Assembly: GCA_903885415.1 (NCBI GenBank)
Contig: CAISIP010000657.1
Location: 1 to 5,512 of the forward strand
Origin: an uncultured beta proteobacterium
GTDB lineage: Bacteria; Pseudomonadota; Gammaproteobacteria; Burkholderiales; Burkholderiaceae_C
Length of the DNA stretch: 5,512 nucleotides
Reading direction: 5' to 3'
In this document: positions 1-5,512 of the stretch, in pieces
Numbering within the stretch: position 1 is the stretch's first letter
Layout of the letters: each line of letters starts with the position of its first letter
The notes under the pieces: model-generated
The model's database searches: none
Seen by the model: the letters and a program-made list of their open reading frames with translations, nothing else
What the model was told of the DNA's origin: nothing
Translations under genes and position numbers: made by a program

Positions 1-765
1 CTGCAGCCGCTGCTGCAGACCGGGGCGCATGCTGCCATATGGGATGACCACGATTACGGACCCAACGACAGCAACAGCAGTTTCATGTTCAAGCGTGAGG
101 CCCTGGAATTGCAGCAGCGCTACTGGCCCAATCCCGGCTTTGGTCTGCCCGAGCTGCCTGGCGCATTCGGTACTTTCAGCTTCAACGATGTGGACGTCTT
201 TTTGCTCGACGACCGTTACTACCGGGACGACCATCGCCTCAATAATCCGGCCCGGGTGATGTTCGGAAAGCCGCAGATGGACTGGTTGAAGAACGCGCTG
301 TTGAACTCGACCGCTGCGTTCAAGCTGATCGCCAGCGGCGGCCAGATGCTGCATCAAAGCGCAAGGGGCGACAGTTGGCTTTTCTACCAGCAGGAGCGCG
401 ACGACCTGCTGAAGTTTCTGACCGAGAGCCGGGTCGATGGCGTGGTGTTCCTGTCCGGCGACATCCATCGCAGCGAGCTCACCCGCATCGAGCGCCCAGG
501 TGCCTACCCGCTGCACGACCTGACCTGTTCCCCGCTGACCGCGGGCACTTATGTCGATGAGTCATTGCGCGTGCGCTCCAATCTGGTGCCGGGCACGGTG
601 GTGATGGGCGAGCGCAATTTCTGCCACCTGCGCTTTGAGGGCAGCCGCGCCGAGCGCCGCATCGTCATGCGGGTGCTCAACGATGTGGGCCAGGTCAAGT
701 GGTCCCACACGCTGACACGCCAGCAACTCAGCATGCCCAAGCTGCCGATCACCGGCACGAAATAG
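1..765 (+). CDS. PhoD-like alkaline phosphatase D family protein, C-terminal part (5' end outside window)
   Basis: The reading frame is open from base 1 to a TAG at 763-765 and gives 254 residues of a protein whose start lies before the window. Residues 14-25 read WDDHDYGPNDSN, the metal-binding signature of the PhoD-type metallophosphatases. Further on are the LLDDRYYR block (about residues 68-75), an ASGGQ segment (about 111-115), the ERDDLLKFL helix (about 132-140) and FLSGDIHRSEL (about 150-160), whose GDxH supplies further metal ligands. The C-terminal HDLTCSPLTAG and the closing beta segment also fit the family. Known PhoD enzymes are secreted, metal-dependent phosphomonoesterases or phosphodiesterases; the actual substrate cannot be read here, and the signal region is not in the window. 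An in-frame ATG at 85 is internal, because the conserved WDDHDYG motif lies upstream of it. The gene converges on soxA with a 23-bp gap, so it is not part of that operon. Confidence 0.92.
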   Translation: MQPLLQTGAHAAIWDDHDYGPNDSNSSFMFKREALELQQRYWPNPGFGLPELPGAFGTFSFNDVDVFLLDDRYYRDDHRLNNPARVMFGKPQMDWLKNALLNSTAAFKLIASGGQMLHQSARGDSWLFYQQERDDLLKFLTESRVDGVVFLSGDIHRSELTRIERPGAYPLHDLTCSPLTAGTYVDESLRVRSNLVPGTVVMGERNFCHLRFEGSRAERRIVMRVLNDVGQVKWSHTLTRQQLSMPKLPITGTK

Positions 766-788
766 TCAGGATCGAGCCAGCCCGGGAC

Positions 789-1631
789 TCAGGGGCGCAC
801 CGAGGGTTTTTCCAGCAGCATGCCCTTGGCGCGCCAGGCCAGGTACAGCTCGAGCTCGACGAGTTCCTGCGACCCAAATGCAAATGGCTGGGCGCGAACG
901 CCGTTCATGCAGTTGCGTAATCTGCGCTGTAAAGAACCCATGGTCTGCCATTCCAGCCGGTACGCCGAGTAGCCGATCGGGTGCGCCTGTGGTATCAAAC
1001 TGCCGCCCAAACGCGCGCCGGCATGGCGGTCATGGCAATGGGCGCACGACAGGTTGAGTTGGCCCAAACGCTGAAAATAACGGGCTTGGCCGCGTTCGAC
1101 GAAGGGCGCCAGACGCGGGTCTGGGGCTGGCGACATCGCCATGCCGTGCGACTGGTGCACCAAGGCGCTTTCAAGCGCCAGCAGTTCGCGGCTTTCGGCT
1201 GCGAATGGCGGGGCCTGCTGCTGGCTTTGTCGGCACTGGTTGATGCGTCCGCCCAGCGCCAGTGGGCGCCCGAGCGGGTCGGACATGGCGGGGTACCGCG
1301 CCGCGACGCCGCGCATGTTGCCGATCTCGCCATGGCAGTCGGCGCAGGACTTGGCGACGTGTCCGCTCCTCAGCGTCCACTGCGCCTCGCCTTCGCGGAC
1401 CCACAGCATCGCCGGGTTCTGCGTGTCGTCTTCCTGCATCGCCTGCAAAGCAGGCCCCATGAAAAATGATCCTGAGCGGCGCGAATCGGCTACTGGGTCG
1501 GCGAAAGCCGTGGGCTGAAGCAGCATGAACACGATGGCCCCGACCCCGAACAATCCCACTAGCTGCAAGGCCCGCGCTGTTGGCGACCGAGCTGCGAGAG
1601 GCGGTCGGCCCTGGCCCAAAAGCTTATACAA
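789..1631 (-). CDS. soxA: SoxA, dihaem c-type cytochrome of the Sox sulfur-oxidation system
   Basis: SoxA pairs with SoxX and oxidatively joins a sulfur substrate to the SoxY carrier cysteine in the periplasm. From the chosen start the protein is 280 residues. A basic N-terminus (about 1-20) and hydrophobic core (about 22-44, ending PTAFA) form a signal peptide. The mature part opens with RSGSFFMGPALQAMQ, a SoxA hallmark. Haem site 1 is CADCH (96-100) and haem site 2 is CAHCH (196-200), so this is the dihaem type. C133 in RINQC is the expected distal ligand of haem 1. C241 in RRLRNCM is the expected active-site cysteine and haem 2 ligand. LGGSLIPQAHP and YRLEWQ are also typical. No ATG is available: TTG at 1631 overlaps the soxZ stop by 8 nt, TTG at 1619 is equally possible, and TTG at 1745 would overlap soxZ by 122 nt. 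No clear ribosome site is seen, so translational coupling to soxZ is likely. It is the last gene of the unit; no soxX or soxB follows. Confidence 0.93.
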   Translation of the reverse strand: MYKLLGQGRPPLAARSPTARALQLVGLFGVGAIVFMLLQPTAFADPVADSRRSGSFFMGPALQAMQEDDTQNPAMLWVREGEAQWTLRSGHVAKSCADCHGEIGNMRGVAARYPAMSDPLGRPLALGGRINQCRQSQQQAPPFAAESRELLALESALVHQSHGMAMSPAPDPRLAPFVERGQARYFQRLGQLNLSCAHCHDRHAGARLGGSLIPQAHPIGYSAYRLEWQTMGSLQRRLRNCMNGVRAQPFAFGSQELVELELYLAWRAKGMLLEKPSVRP

Positions 1632-1956
1632 CGCGAAGCGGCGCAGTTTCGGTATGGCGAAAACCGTGGTCGCCTTCCCAGCTGAAATGCAGCGTACCCT
1701 CCTTGTTGGCGCGCAGGTGAAACGCGAGATAGGGGTTGGCTGCAATCGCAGGAAACAGTTGCGCGCTGAAAACCAGTTCCTTGCCGTTGCCGCTGTCCAG
1801 GCTGCAGTTGAACCAGCGGATCAGGTCGTGCGCGAGCAATTGACCGTCGGAACCGGCGCGGTATCCGGTCTCCATGGGGTGCTCAATCAGCGCCCGGATT
1901 TCGATCACGTCGCCACGCCTTGGCTGCTTCGGCACATGAATGAGCGCCCGCACCAC
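1624..1956 (-). CDS. soxZ: SoxZ, sulfur-compound chelating partner of SoxY
   Basis: SoxZ forms the SoxYZ heterodimer that carries sulfur intermediates in the periplasm. The protein is 110 residues, close to the usual size of about 100. Family marks are RRGDVIEIRALIEHPMETGY at residues 13-32 and, further on, the segment around LFPAIAANPY (67-76), then GTLHFSWEGD (87-96). There is no signal peptide, as expected: SoxZ is known to be exported by riding with Tat-targeted SoxY. The start is one of two adjacent GTG codons (1956 or 1953). The first leaves 2 nt after the soxY stop, implying translational coupling; the upstream ribosome site is weak (purine-rich AAAGCGAG). The stop TAA at 1626-1624 lies within the probable start region of soxA. 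Confidence 0.95.
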   Translation of the reverse strand: MVRALIHVPKQPRRGDVIEIRALIEHPMETGYRAGSDGQLLAHDLIRWFNCSLDSGNGKELVFSAQLFPAIAANPYLAFHLRANKEGTLHFSWEGDHGFRHTETAPLRVV

Positions 1957-1958
1957 CG

Positions 1959-2468
1959 CTAAAGCTCGCTTTCCACGCAGGCAGCCAGGGTGACGATCAC
2001 CTCGACCGTTCGGGACCAGCAGCTGCCGTCGCGCATGCGTGCGATTGCGACCACTCTTTGGGTTGTCGCAAGCCGCATACGGGTAGACACGCGGGCCAGA
2101 CCCGCCGACGGTCCCAGGACGAAATGGGCCACTTCTCGCTGCGGGTTGCGTTCATTGAAGAGGGAGATGGCGGTGACATGGTCGGCTTCCGTCATGGGGC
2201 TGTCGACGGCCACGCTGACCGGCACCGTGTTGCCGTTGTCGACCAGTTCTGCGATTTCCAGGCTGACGCGACCCTCGCGCACCGGCATACCACCGGCGAA
2301 AGCCGCAACCGCCGCCGCCAGATCGTCTGGCAAAGCGGCCGCAGCCACCGGCCGCGCGCAGGCCAGCCACCCGGTCATTGCGACAACGACAAGATGGCGC
2401 CTTTCAAGCGACACAATGGGCCGCGTCGGCCACTTCCTGTGCGCCGCCGAAGTCAAGAGGGCCATCAT
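1959..2468 (-). CDS. soxY: SoxY-family sulfur carrier with variant C-terminus
   Basis: SoxY covalently holds the sulfur substrate on a cysteine at the end of a flexible C-terminal arm. The protein is 169 residues. Residues 20-45 (SLERRHLVVVAM, then a hydrophobic stretch ending PVAAAA) look like a Tat signal with R23-R24. The body matches the SoxY domain: VDNGNTVPVSVAVDSPM (76-92), LFNERNPQREVAHFVLGP (about 103-120) and an STRMRLA strand. The tail is unusual: instead of ending in GGCGG it ends VTLAACVESEL, with C164 six residues from the end. I recall SoxY-like proteins with a TLAAC-type tail in other proteobacteria, but have not verified this. A second cysteine, C150, lies in DGSCWS. Start: tandem ATGs at 2468 and 2465, preceded by a TTAAGG-type ribosome site, 16 nt after the iorB stop. 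The tight placement puts it in the same transcript as the hydroxylase genes. Family assignment is strong; classic thiosulfate-carrier function is less sure. Confidence 0.9.
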   Translation of the reverse strand: MMALLTSAAHRKWPTRPIVSLERRHLVVVAMTGWLACARPVAAAALPDDLAAAVAAFAGGMPVREGRVSLEIAELVDNGNTVPVSVAVDSPMTEADHVTAISLFNERNPQREVAHFVLGPSAGLARVSTRMRLATTQRVVAIARMRDGSCWSRTVEVIVTLAACVESEL

Positions 2469-2484
2469 GCGCCTTAACGCCGCC

Positions 2485-4692
2485 TTAGGCCCTTTGCAGG
2501 TTTTGGTCTTTCAGGGGCAGGTCCCTGATACGCCTACCGGTTGCCGCAAATATAGCGTTTAGCACGGCGGGCGCCGCCACGGCGATCGTCGGCTCGCCAA
2601 CGCCGCCCCAGAAGCCGCCCGACGAAACCAGCACGGTCTCCACCTTTGGCATGTCTTCCATCTTGAGTACCGGATAGGTGTGGAAGTTGGTCTGCTCGAT
2701 GCGCCCGTCCTTGACCGTGCACGAGCCATACAGCGCTGCCGACAGCCCGTACGCAAAGGAGCCCTCCACCTGCGCCTCTATCTGCTGCGGATTGACTGCG
2801 TAACCGGGATCGGTAGCCGCAACGATGCGCAGAACCTTCAGCACGCCCTGCGCGCTCACGCTGACCTCGGCGCATGCGGCTACATAGCTTCCGTAGCCCA
2901 TGGTCTGGGCCAAGCCTCGGAACACGCCCGCCGGTGCGGGCTGGCCCCATCCGCCACGTTCGGCAGCGGCGTTGAGCACCGCCAGATGCTTGGGATGGTT
3001 CGCCATCAGCTTTCGCCGCAGCGCCAGCGGATCTTGTTGGGTTGCATGCGCCACTTCGTCAATGAAACACTCTAGGTAGACGGCGTTTTGGTTGAGGTTC
3101 ACGCCCCGCCAGAAGCCCGGCGGAACATGCGGGTTGCGCATCGCATGGTCGATCAGCAGGTTGGGGATGGTGTAGCCGATGCCCGCCTCGGGCCCGGTGG
3201 CGTTGAGACCTTGAAAGACGATCGGGTCCTTCCCGTTAACGACGTTTTGCGGAAAGACGGCCGCCAAAATCGACTGGCCCGAAATGCGCATGTGCAGTCC
3301 GGTGATGTTGCCCTGGCCGTCCAGACCCGCAGTCAGTTTGCACTGGGTTATCGGGTGGTATCGACCCTGTGTCATGTCCTCCTCACGTGACCAGATCAGC
3401 TTGATCGGTGTTCCCGGCATTTCCTTGGCCAACAAAACGGCTTGTCGAACATAGTCGCTCATGCCGCGGCGGCCAAAACCTCCGCCCAGGTGCAATTTGT
3501 AGACTTCGCACTTCGCCACCGGCAGACCGCACGCTTCGGAGGCCGCTGCGAGGGCTGCCTCGCCATTTTGGGTTGGCGTCCAGACTTCGCAACGCTCGGG
3601 CGTGTAGCGCGCCGTCGCGTTCATGGTTTCCATCGTCGCGTGGTTCTGATGCGGGTGCGAGTAGACCGCTTCGATCCTGCGTGCAGACGCCGCTATAGCC
3701 GCCAGGGCGTCGCCGTTCTGGTTTCCGATCGCCGCCTGGGGCGCGTTGAGCCCCGCTTTCAGAATCGCGTCAAAGCCCTCGCTGGATGCTTTGGCGTTGG
3801 GGCCTTCGTCCCATTCGATGCGCACTGCGTCGAGTGCGGTCTTGGCGTGCCACCAGGTGTCGGCGATGACCGCCACGGCGGTGTCGCCAACCTGCAGCAC
3901 CTTTTTCACGCCGGGTCGACCGGCTGCGGCCGTCGCATTGAAGCTCTTGAGCTTTCCGCCAAAAACCGGACATTCCTTGATGGCTGCATTGAGCATTCCC
4001 GGCAGCTTCAGGTCATGCCCGTATATCTGCCGCCCAGTGGTCTTGTCGACGGTGTCGAGCCGGGCCAGCCGCTTGCCGGCCAGCGTCCAGTCTTTGGGAT
4101 CCTTGAGCGCGACGGTGGCGGGCGGTGCGAGCTTGGACGCGGCTGCGGCCACCTTGCCGTAACTTGTGCTGCGGCCGCTTGCGCGGTGGGTGATCACGCC
4201 AGCGGCGGCGCGGCATTCGGAGGCTGCGACCTTCCATTCGTCTGCCGCTGCCTGTACCAGCATGGTCCGGGCAGCAGCGCCGCCCTTGCGCACATAGTCC
4301 TGCGATTCGCGGATTCCCCTGCTGCCACCGGTGCCAAAATTGCCCCAGACCCGGTTACGCGCGACGTTCTGCCCCGGAGTCGGGTATTCGGTCGTGACCT
4401 TAGACCAATCGCAGTCGAGTTCCTCTGCGACCAGCTGCGCCAGCCCGGTCAGCGTTCCTTGTCCCATCTCGGAGCGCGCGATGCGGATGACCACGCTGTC
4501 GTCCGGGTGCACCACGACCCAGGCGTTGACCTCTGCGGATGCCGGTTGCGCGAGGGCTTCTCCGGCCAGGGGAACATGAAAGGCGAATACCAGCGACCCG
4601 CCCGTGACCGTAGAAGCGGCAAGAAATTGGCGCCGGGAAACAGCGGTTGTCCCGCCATTCAGCGCGCCTTTGACATCGTGATTGGCATTCAT
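2485..4692 (-). CDS. Xanthine dehydrogenase family molybdopterin-binding subunit (IorB-like), Tat-exported
   Basis: Large catalytic subunit of a two-subunit molybdenum hydroxylase resembling isoquinoline 1-oxidoreductase beta; genomes often label such proteins aldehyde dehydrogenase. The family uses water-derived oxygen to hydroxylate N-heterocycles or oxidise aldehydes. The protein is 735 residues. A twin-arginine signal, SRRQFLAAS (19-27), precedes a hydrophobic stretch ending near A48, so the enzyme should be periplasmic. SEMGQGT (74-80) is typical of the IorB N-terminal domain, HLGGGFGRRG (401-410) binds the pterin cofactor, and GVGEP (697-701) supplies the expected active-site glutamate, E700. 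In the usual HATMEPMN segment this protein has HATMETMN (351-358). There is no C-terminal cytochrome c domain, unlike NicB-type subunits, so electrons need a separate acceptor. The ATG at 4692 overlaps the iorA stop as ATGA and has GGGAG upstream; the longer frame to 4803 would extend into iorA. soxY follows after 16 nt. The substrate is not predictable. Confidence 0.9.
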   Translation of the reverse strand: MNANHDVKGALNGGTTAVSRRQFLAASTVTGGSLVFAFHVPLAGEALAQPASAEVNAWVVVHPDDSVVIRIARSEMGQGTLTGLAQLVAEELDCDWSKVTTEYPTPGQNVARNRVWGNFGTGGSRGIRESQDYVRKGGAAARTMLVQAAADEWKVAASECRAAAGVITHRASGRSTSYGKVAAAASKLAPPATVALKDPKDWTLAGKRLARLDTVDKTTGRQIYGHDLKLPGMLNAAIKECPVFGGKLKSFNATAAAGRPGVKKVLQVGDTAVAVIADTWWHAKTALDAVRIEWDEGPNAKASSEGFDAILKAGLNAPQAAIGNQNGDALAAIAASARRIEAVYSHPHQNHATMETMNATARYTPERCEVWTPTQNGEAALAAASEACGLPVAKCEVYKLHLGGGFGRRGMSDYVRQAVLLAKEMPGTPIKLIWSREEDMTQGRYHPITQCKLTAGLDGQGNITGLHMRISGQSILAAVFPQNVVNGKDPIVFQGLNATGPEAGIGYTIPNLLIDHAMRNPHVPPGFWRGVNLNQNAVYLECFIDEVAHATQQDPLALRRKLMANHPKHLAVLNAAAERGGWGQPAPAGVFRGLAQTMGYGSYVAACAEVSVSAQGVLKVLRIVAATDPGYAVNPQQIEAQVEGSFAYGLSAALYGSCTVKDGRIEQTNFHTYPVLKMEDMPKVETVLVSSGGFWGGVGEPTIAVAAPAVLNAIFAATGRRIRDLPLKDQNLQRA

Positions 4693-5192
4693 GTGGTGCT
4701 CCCATTTGCATGCTGAATGGACAGGCCGGCGAGCTTGGCATTTCCGCCATTGGCGACCACCTTGATTGCAGCCCGGATCCGGTTGTAGGTGCCACAGCGG
4801 CAAATATTGGTCATTGCCTCGTCAATGTCGGCGTCTGTAGGCATCGGTTTGGCCTTGAGCAGAGCCGTTGCCGCCATGATCATTCCGCTTTGGCAAAACC
4901 CGCATTGCGGCACGTCGAGCGCAGCCCAGGCTTTTTGCACTGGATGCGACCCGTCGGCCGACAGCCCTTCGATAGTCACTACCTTCGCAGCGGCACTGAC
5001 GCTCGAGACCGGCCGCACGCAACTGCGCGTGGGTACACCGTCGATATGCACCGTGCAGGCGCCGCATTGTGCAATTCCGCAGCCGTATTTCGTTCCGGTC
5101 AGGCCGAGTTGTTCCCGCAGCACCCACAGCAGTGGCGTATCGGCCTCGGCTTCGAATGTGCGCATTGCGCCGTTGACGTTTAGTTGGGTCAT
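4689..5192 (-). CDS. (2Fe-2S)-binding small subunit of molybdenum hydroxylase (IorA-like)
   Basis: This electron-transfer subunit passes electrons from the molybdenum site of the large subunit through two [2Fe-2S] clusters. The protein is 167 residues, normal for the family. The N-terminal plant-ferredoxin-type domain has C38, C43, C46 and C58 (GCGIAQCGACTV). The C-terminal helical domain has C97 and C100 (QCGFCQSGM) and C131 and C133 (NICRCG), so all eight ligands are present. It has no signal peptide and is presumably exported bound to the Tat-targeted large subunit. The ATG at 5192 is chosen because the family N-terminus (MTQLNVNG) begins there and a GAGG ribosome site lies 6 nt upstream; the open frame to 5255 adds a lysine/arginine-rich stretch translated from the ribosome-site repeats. 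It is the first gene of the unit and ends in a 4-base overlap with the large subunit. No FAD subunit gene is adjacent, which fits the IorAB-type two-subunit plan. Confidence 0.93.
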   Translation of the reverse strand: MTQLNVNGAMRTFEAEADTPLLWVLREQLGLTGTKYGCGIAQCGACTVHIDGVPTRSCVRPVSSVSAAAKVVTIEGLSADGSHPVQKAWAALDVPQCGFCQSGMIMAATALLKAKPMPTDADIDEAMTNICRCGTYNRIRAAIKVVANGGNAKLAGLSIQHANGSTT

Positions 5193-5193
5193 G

Positions 5194-5210
5194 CTCTTCC
5201 TCTTCCTCTT
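5194..5210 (-). promoter_or_regulatory. Ribosome binding site of iorA made of tandem AAGAGG hexamers
   Basis: On the minus strand the 17 bases just before the iorA ATG read as nearly three copies of AAGAGG. The copy of GAGG at 5202-5199 lies 6 nt from the ATG, an ideal ribosome-site spacing; the next lies 12 nt away. This supports the start at 5192. A short tandem repeat at this place could slip and alter the site, but that is inference. Confidence 0.7.
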
Positions 5211-5240
5211 GGTCGCTGTTTCTGAAATTGCGACTGGTGA

Positions 5241-5273
5241 ATATTTGCGAAACATTTTTCGCCTGAGAAATAT
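5241..5273 (-). promoter_or_regulatory. Nested inverted repeat in iorA leader; candidate operator or leader hairpin
   Basis: GCGAAA at 5247-5252 and TTTCGC at 5257-5262 form a perfect 6-bp inverted repeat around a 4-nt loop. It is flanked by ATATTT (5241-5246) and AAATAT (5268-5273), which pair again, giving a 12-bp stem with one 5-nt bulge. The element lies about 50-80 nt upstream of the iorA start, in the AT-rich pocket. A minus-strand TATATT at 5274-5269 could be a -10 box, in which case the repeat would cover the transcription start and act as an operator. No convincing -35 box goes with it: the best hexamer, TTCCGA at 19 nt, is weak. Confidence 0.45.
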
Positions 5274-5280
5274 ACTTTAG

Positions 5281-5292
5281 ATTTTCGAAAAT
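5281..5292. repeat. 12-bp perfect palindrome ATTTTCGAAAAT upstream of iorA
   Basis: The 12 bases are self-complementary and lie about 90-100 bp upstream of the iorA start, next to the nested inverted repeat in the same AT-rich pocket. The position suits a transcription-factor site for the iorAB-soxYZA unit. Short AT-rich palindromes also arise by chance, so function is uncertain. Confidence 0.35.
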
Positions 5293-5310
5293 ATCGGAAA
5301 TTATTTGCAT

Positions 5311-5512
5311 AAACCCAAGGCCAAAGGCATCGAACCCGCCCGTCGTCAACCCTTTTTGAAGGCGCCGCAGAGAAACAGGGGCCCTTGCTGCGTCGGCGGG
5401 GCGTGACGCGCCCGCTTGGACTGGGCGCCGTGGCGGGACCCGAGCATGCGGTCATCCCGGGTCCGGTGAGTCCTGCGAAGTCGCCGCGCGACCGGGTTAT
5501 GGCTGGCTTGGC
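5311..5512. other. GC-rich stretch without a supportable gene
   Basis: I see no credible gene here in any frame. Short open frames run through it on both strands, but they are arginine/proline/glycine-rich and match no family I recognise. The minus-strand frame starting at 5455 continues into the iorA leader and is probably a chance frame. Two GC-rich inverted repeats are present: GGGCG/CGCCC at 5399-5413 and GGACCCG/CGGGTCC at 5436-5464. Neither is followed by a T-run on either strand. The stretch may be the far upstream region of the iorA operon or the decayed edge of another gene outside the window. Confidence 0.4.
5436..5464. repeat. 7-bp inverted repeat GGACCCG/CGGGTCC
   Basis: The arms at 5436-5442 and 5458-5464 are perfectly complementary, with a 15-nt loop. 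No T-run follows on either strand, so an intrinsic terminator is not supported. In GC-rich DNA such a repeat could be chance. Confidence 0.25.

Noticed and set aside
1..765. Reading the phosphatase as a SoxB homologue
   Set aside because: The WDDHDYGPNDSN and GDIH motifs place it in the PhoD family; SoxB belongs to the 5'-nucleotidase-like branch with different motifs.
766..788. Possible bidirectional terminator between the convergent phosphatase gene and soxA
   Set aside because: The 23-bp gap contains only a CCCGGG core without a stable stem or T-run.
981..1469. A 162-codon plus-strand open frame
   Set aside because: It is antisense to soxA across both haem-binding sites, and its composition is a shadow of soxA codon bias.
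3442..4716. A 424-codon open frame on the plus strand
   Set aside because: It lies wholly antisense to the well-supported molybdopterin subunit gene, matches no family I know, and such frames are common opposite GC-rich genes.
5305..5330. Sigma-54-like promoter (GG...GC) on the minus strand
   Set aside because: The GG-to-GC spacing is 12 nt rather than the required 10, and the flanking bases do not fit.
5189..5455. A minus-strand 88-codon open frame upstream of iorA
   Set aside because: It overlaps the AT-rich leader, the ribosome site and the iorA start, and its product has no recognisable domain or ribosome site.
1..5512. CRISPR arrays, tRNA or rRNA genes, insertion sequences
   Set aside because: No spaced direct repeats, no cloverleaf or rRNA sequence, and no transposase frame or terminal inverted repeats were seen.

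Overview
The window reads as a GC-rich proteobacterial chromosome segment. The protein styles, especially the molybdenum hydroxylase large subunit and the sox genes, fit Betaproteobacteria of the order Burkholderiales (Comamonadaceae-like). That placement is from remembered family resemblance, not a search.

Layout: positions 1-765 (+) hold the C-terminal part of a PhoD-type alkaline phosphatase/phosphodiesterase, cut by the window edge. After a 23-bp convergent gap, everything else coding lies on the minus strand as one compact five-gene unit, in transcription order: iorA-like [2Fe-2S] subunit (5192-4689), iorB-like Tat-exported molybdopterin subunit (4692-2485), soxY (2468-1959), soxZ (1956-1624) and soxA (about 1631-789). 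The junctions are a 4-base ATGA overlap, 16 nt, 2 nt and a short overlap, so co-transcription and translational coupling are likely. Upstream of iorA is an AT-rich leader (about 5221-5310) with nested inverted repeats, then a GC-rich stretch to the window end with no supportable gene.

How the genes may work together: IorB carries a twin-arginine signal and IorA does not, so the pair probably folds in the cytoplasm, loads its molybdenum and FeS cofactors, and is exported together. SoxY has a twin-arginine-like signal and SoxZ has none, the same hitchhiker logic. SoxA has a signal peptide and two CxxCH haem sites. All five products should therefore meet in the periplasm. SoxYZ normally carries sulfur intermediates on a C-terminal SoxY cysteine, and SoxA (with SoxX) makes or breaks the cysteine-sulfur bond.

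The main oddities are these. A xanthine-dehydrogenase-family hydroxylase sits directly upstream of soxYZA, where many sox operons carry the unrelated molybdenum enzyme SoxCD. The SoxY tail is AACVESEL instead of the usual GGCGG. No soxX or soxB follows soxA. Together these suggest a non-canonical, SoxYZA-linked oxidation module rather than a standard thiosulfate-oxidising operon; its substrate cannot be read from the sequence.
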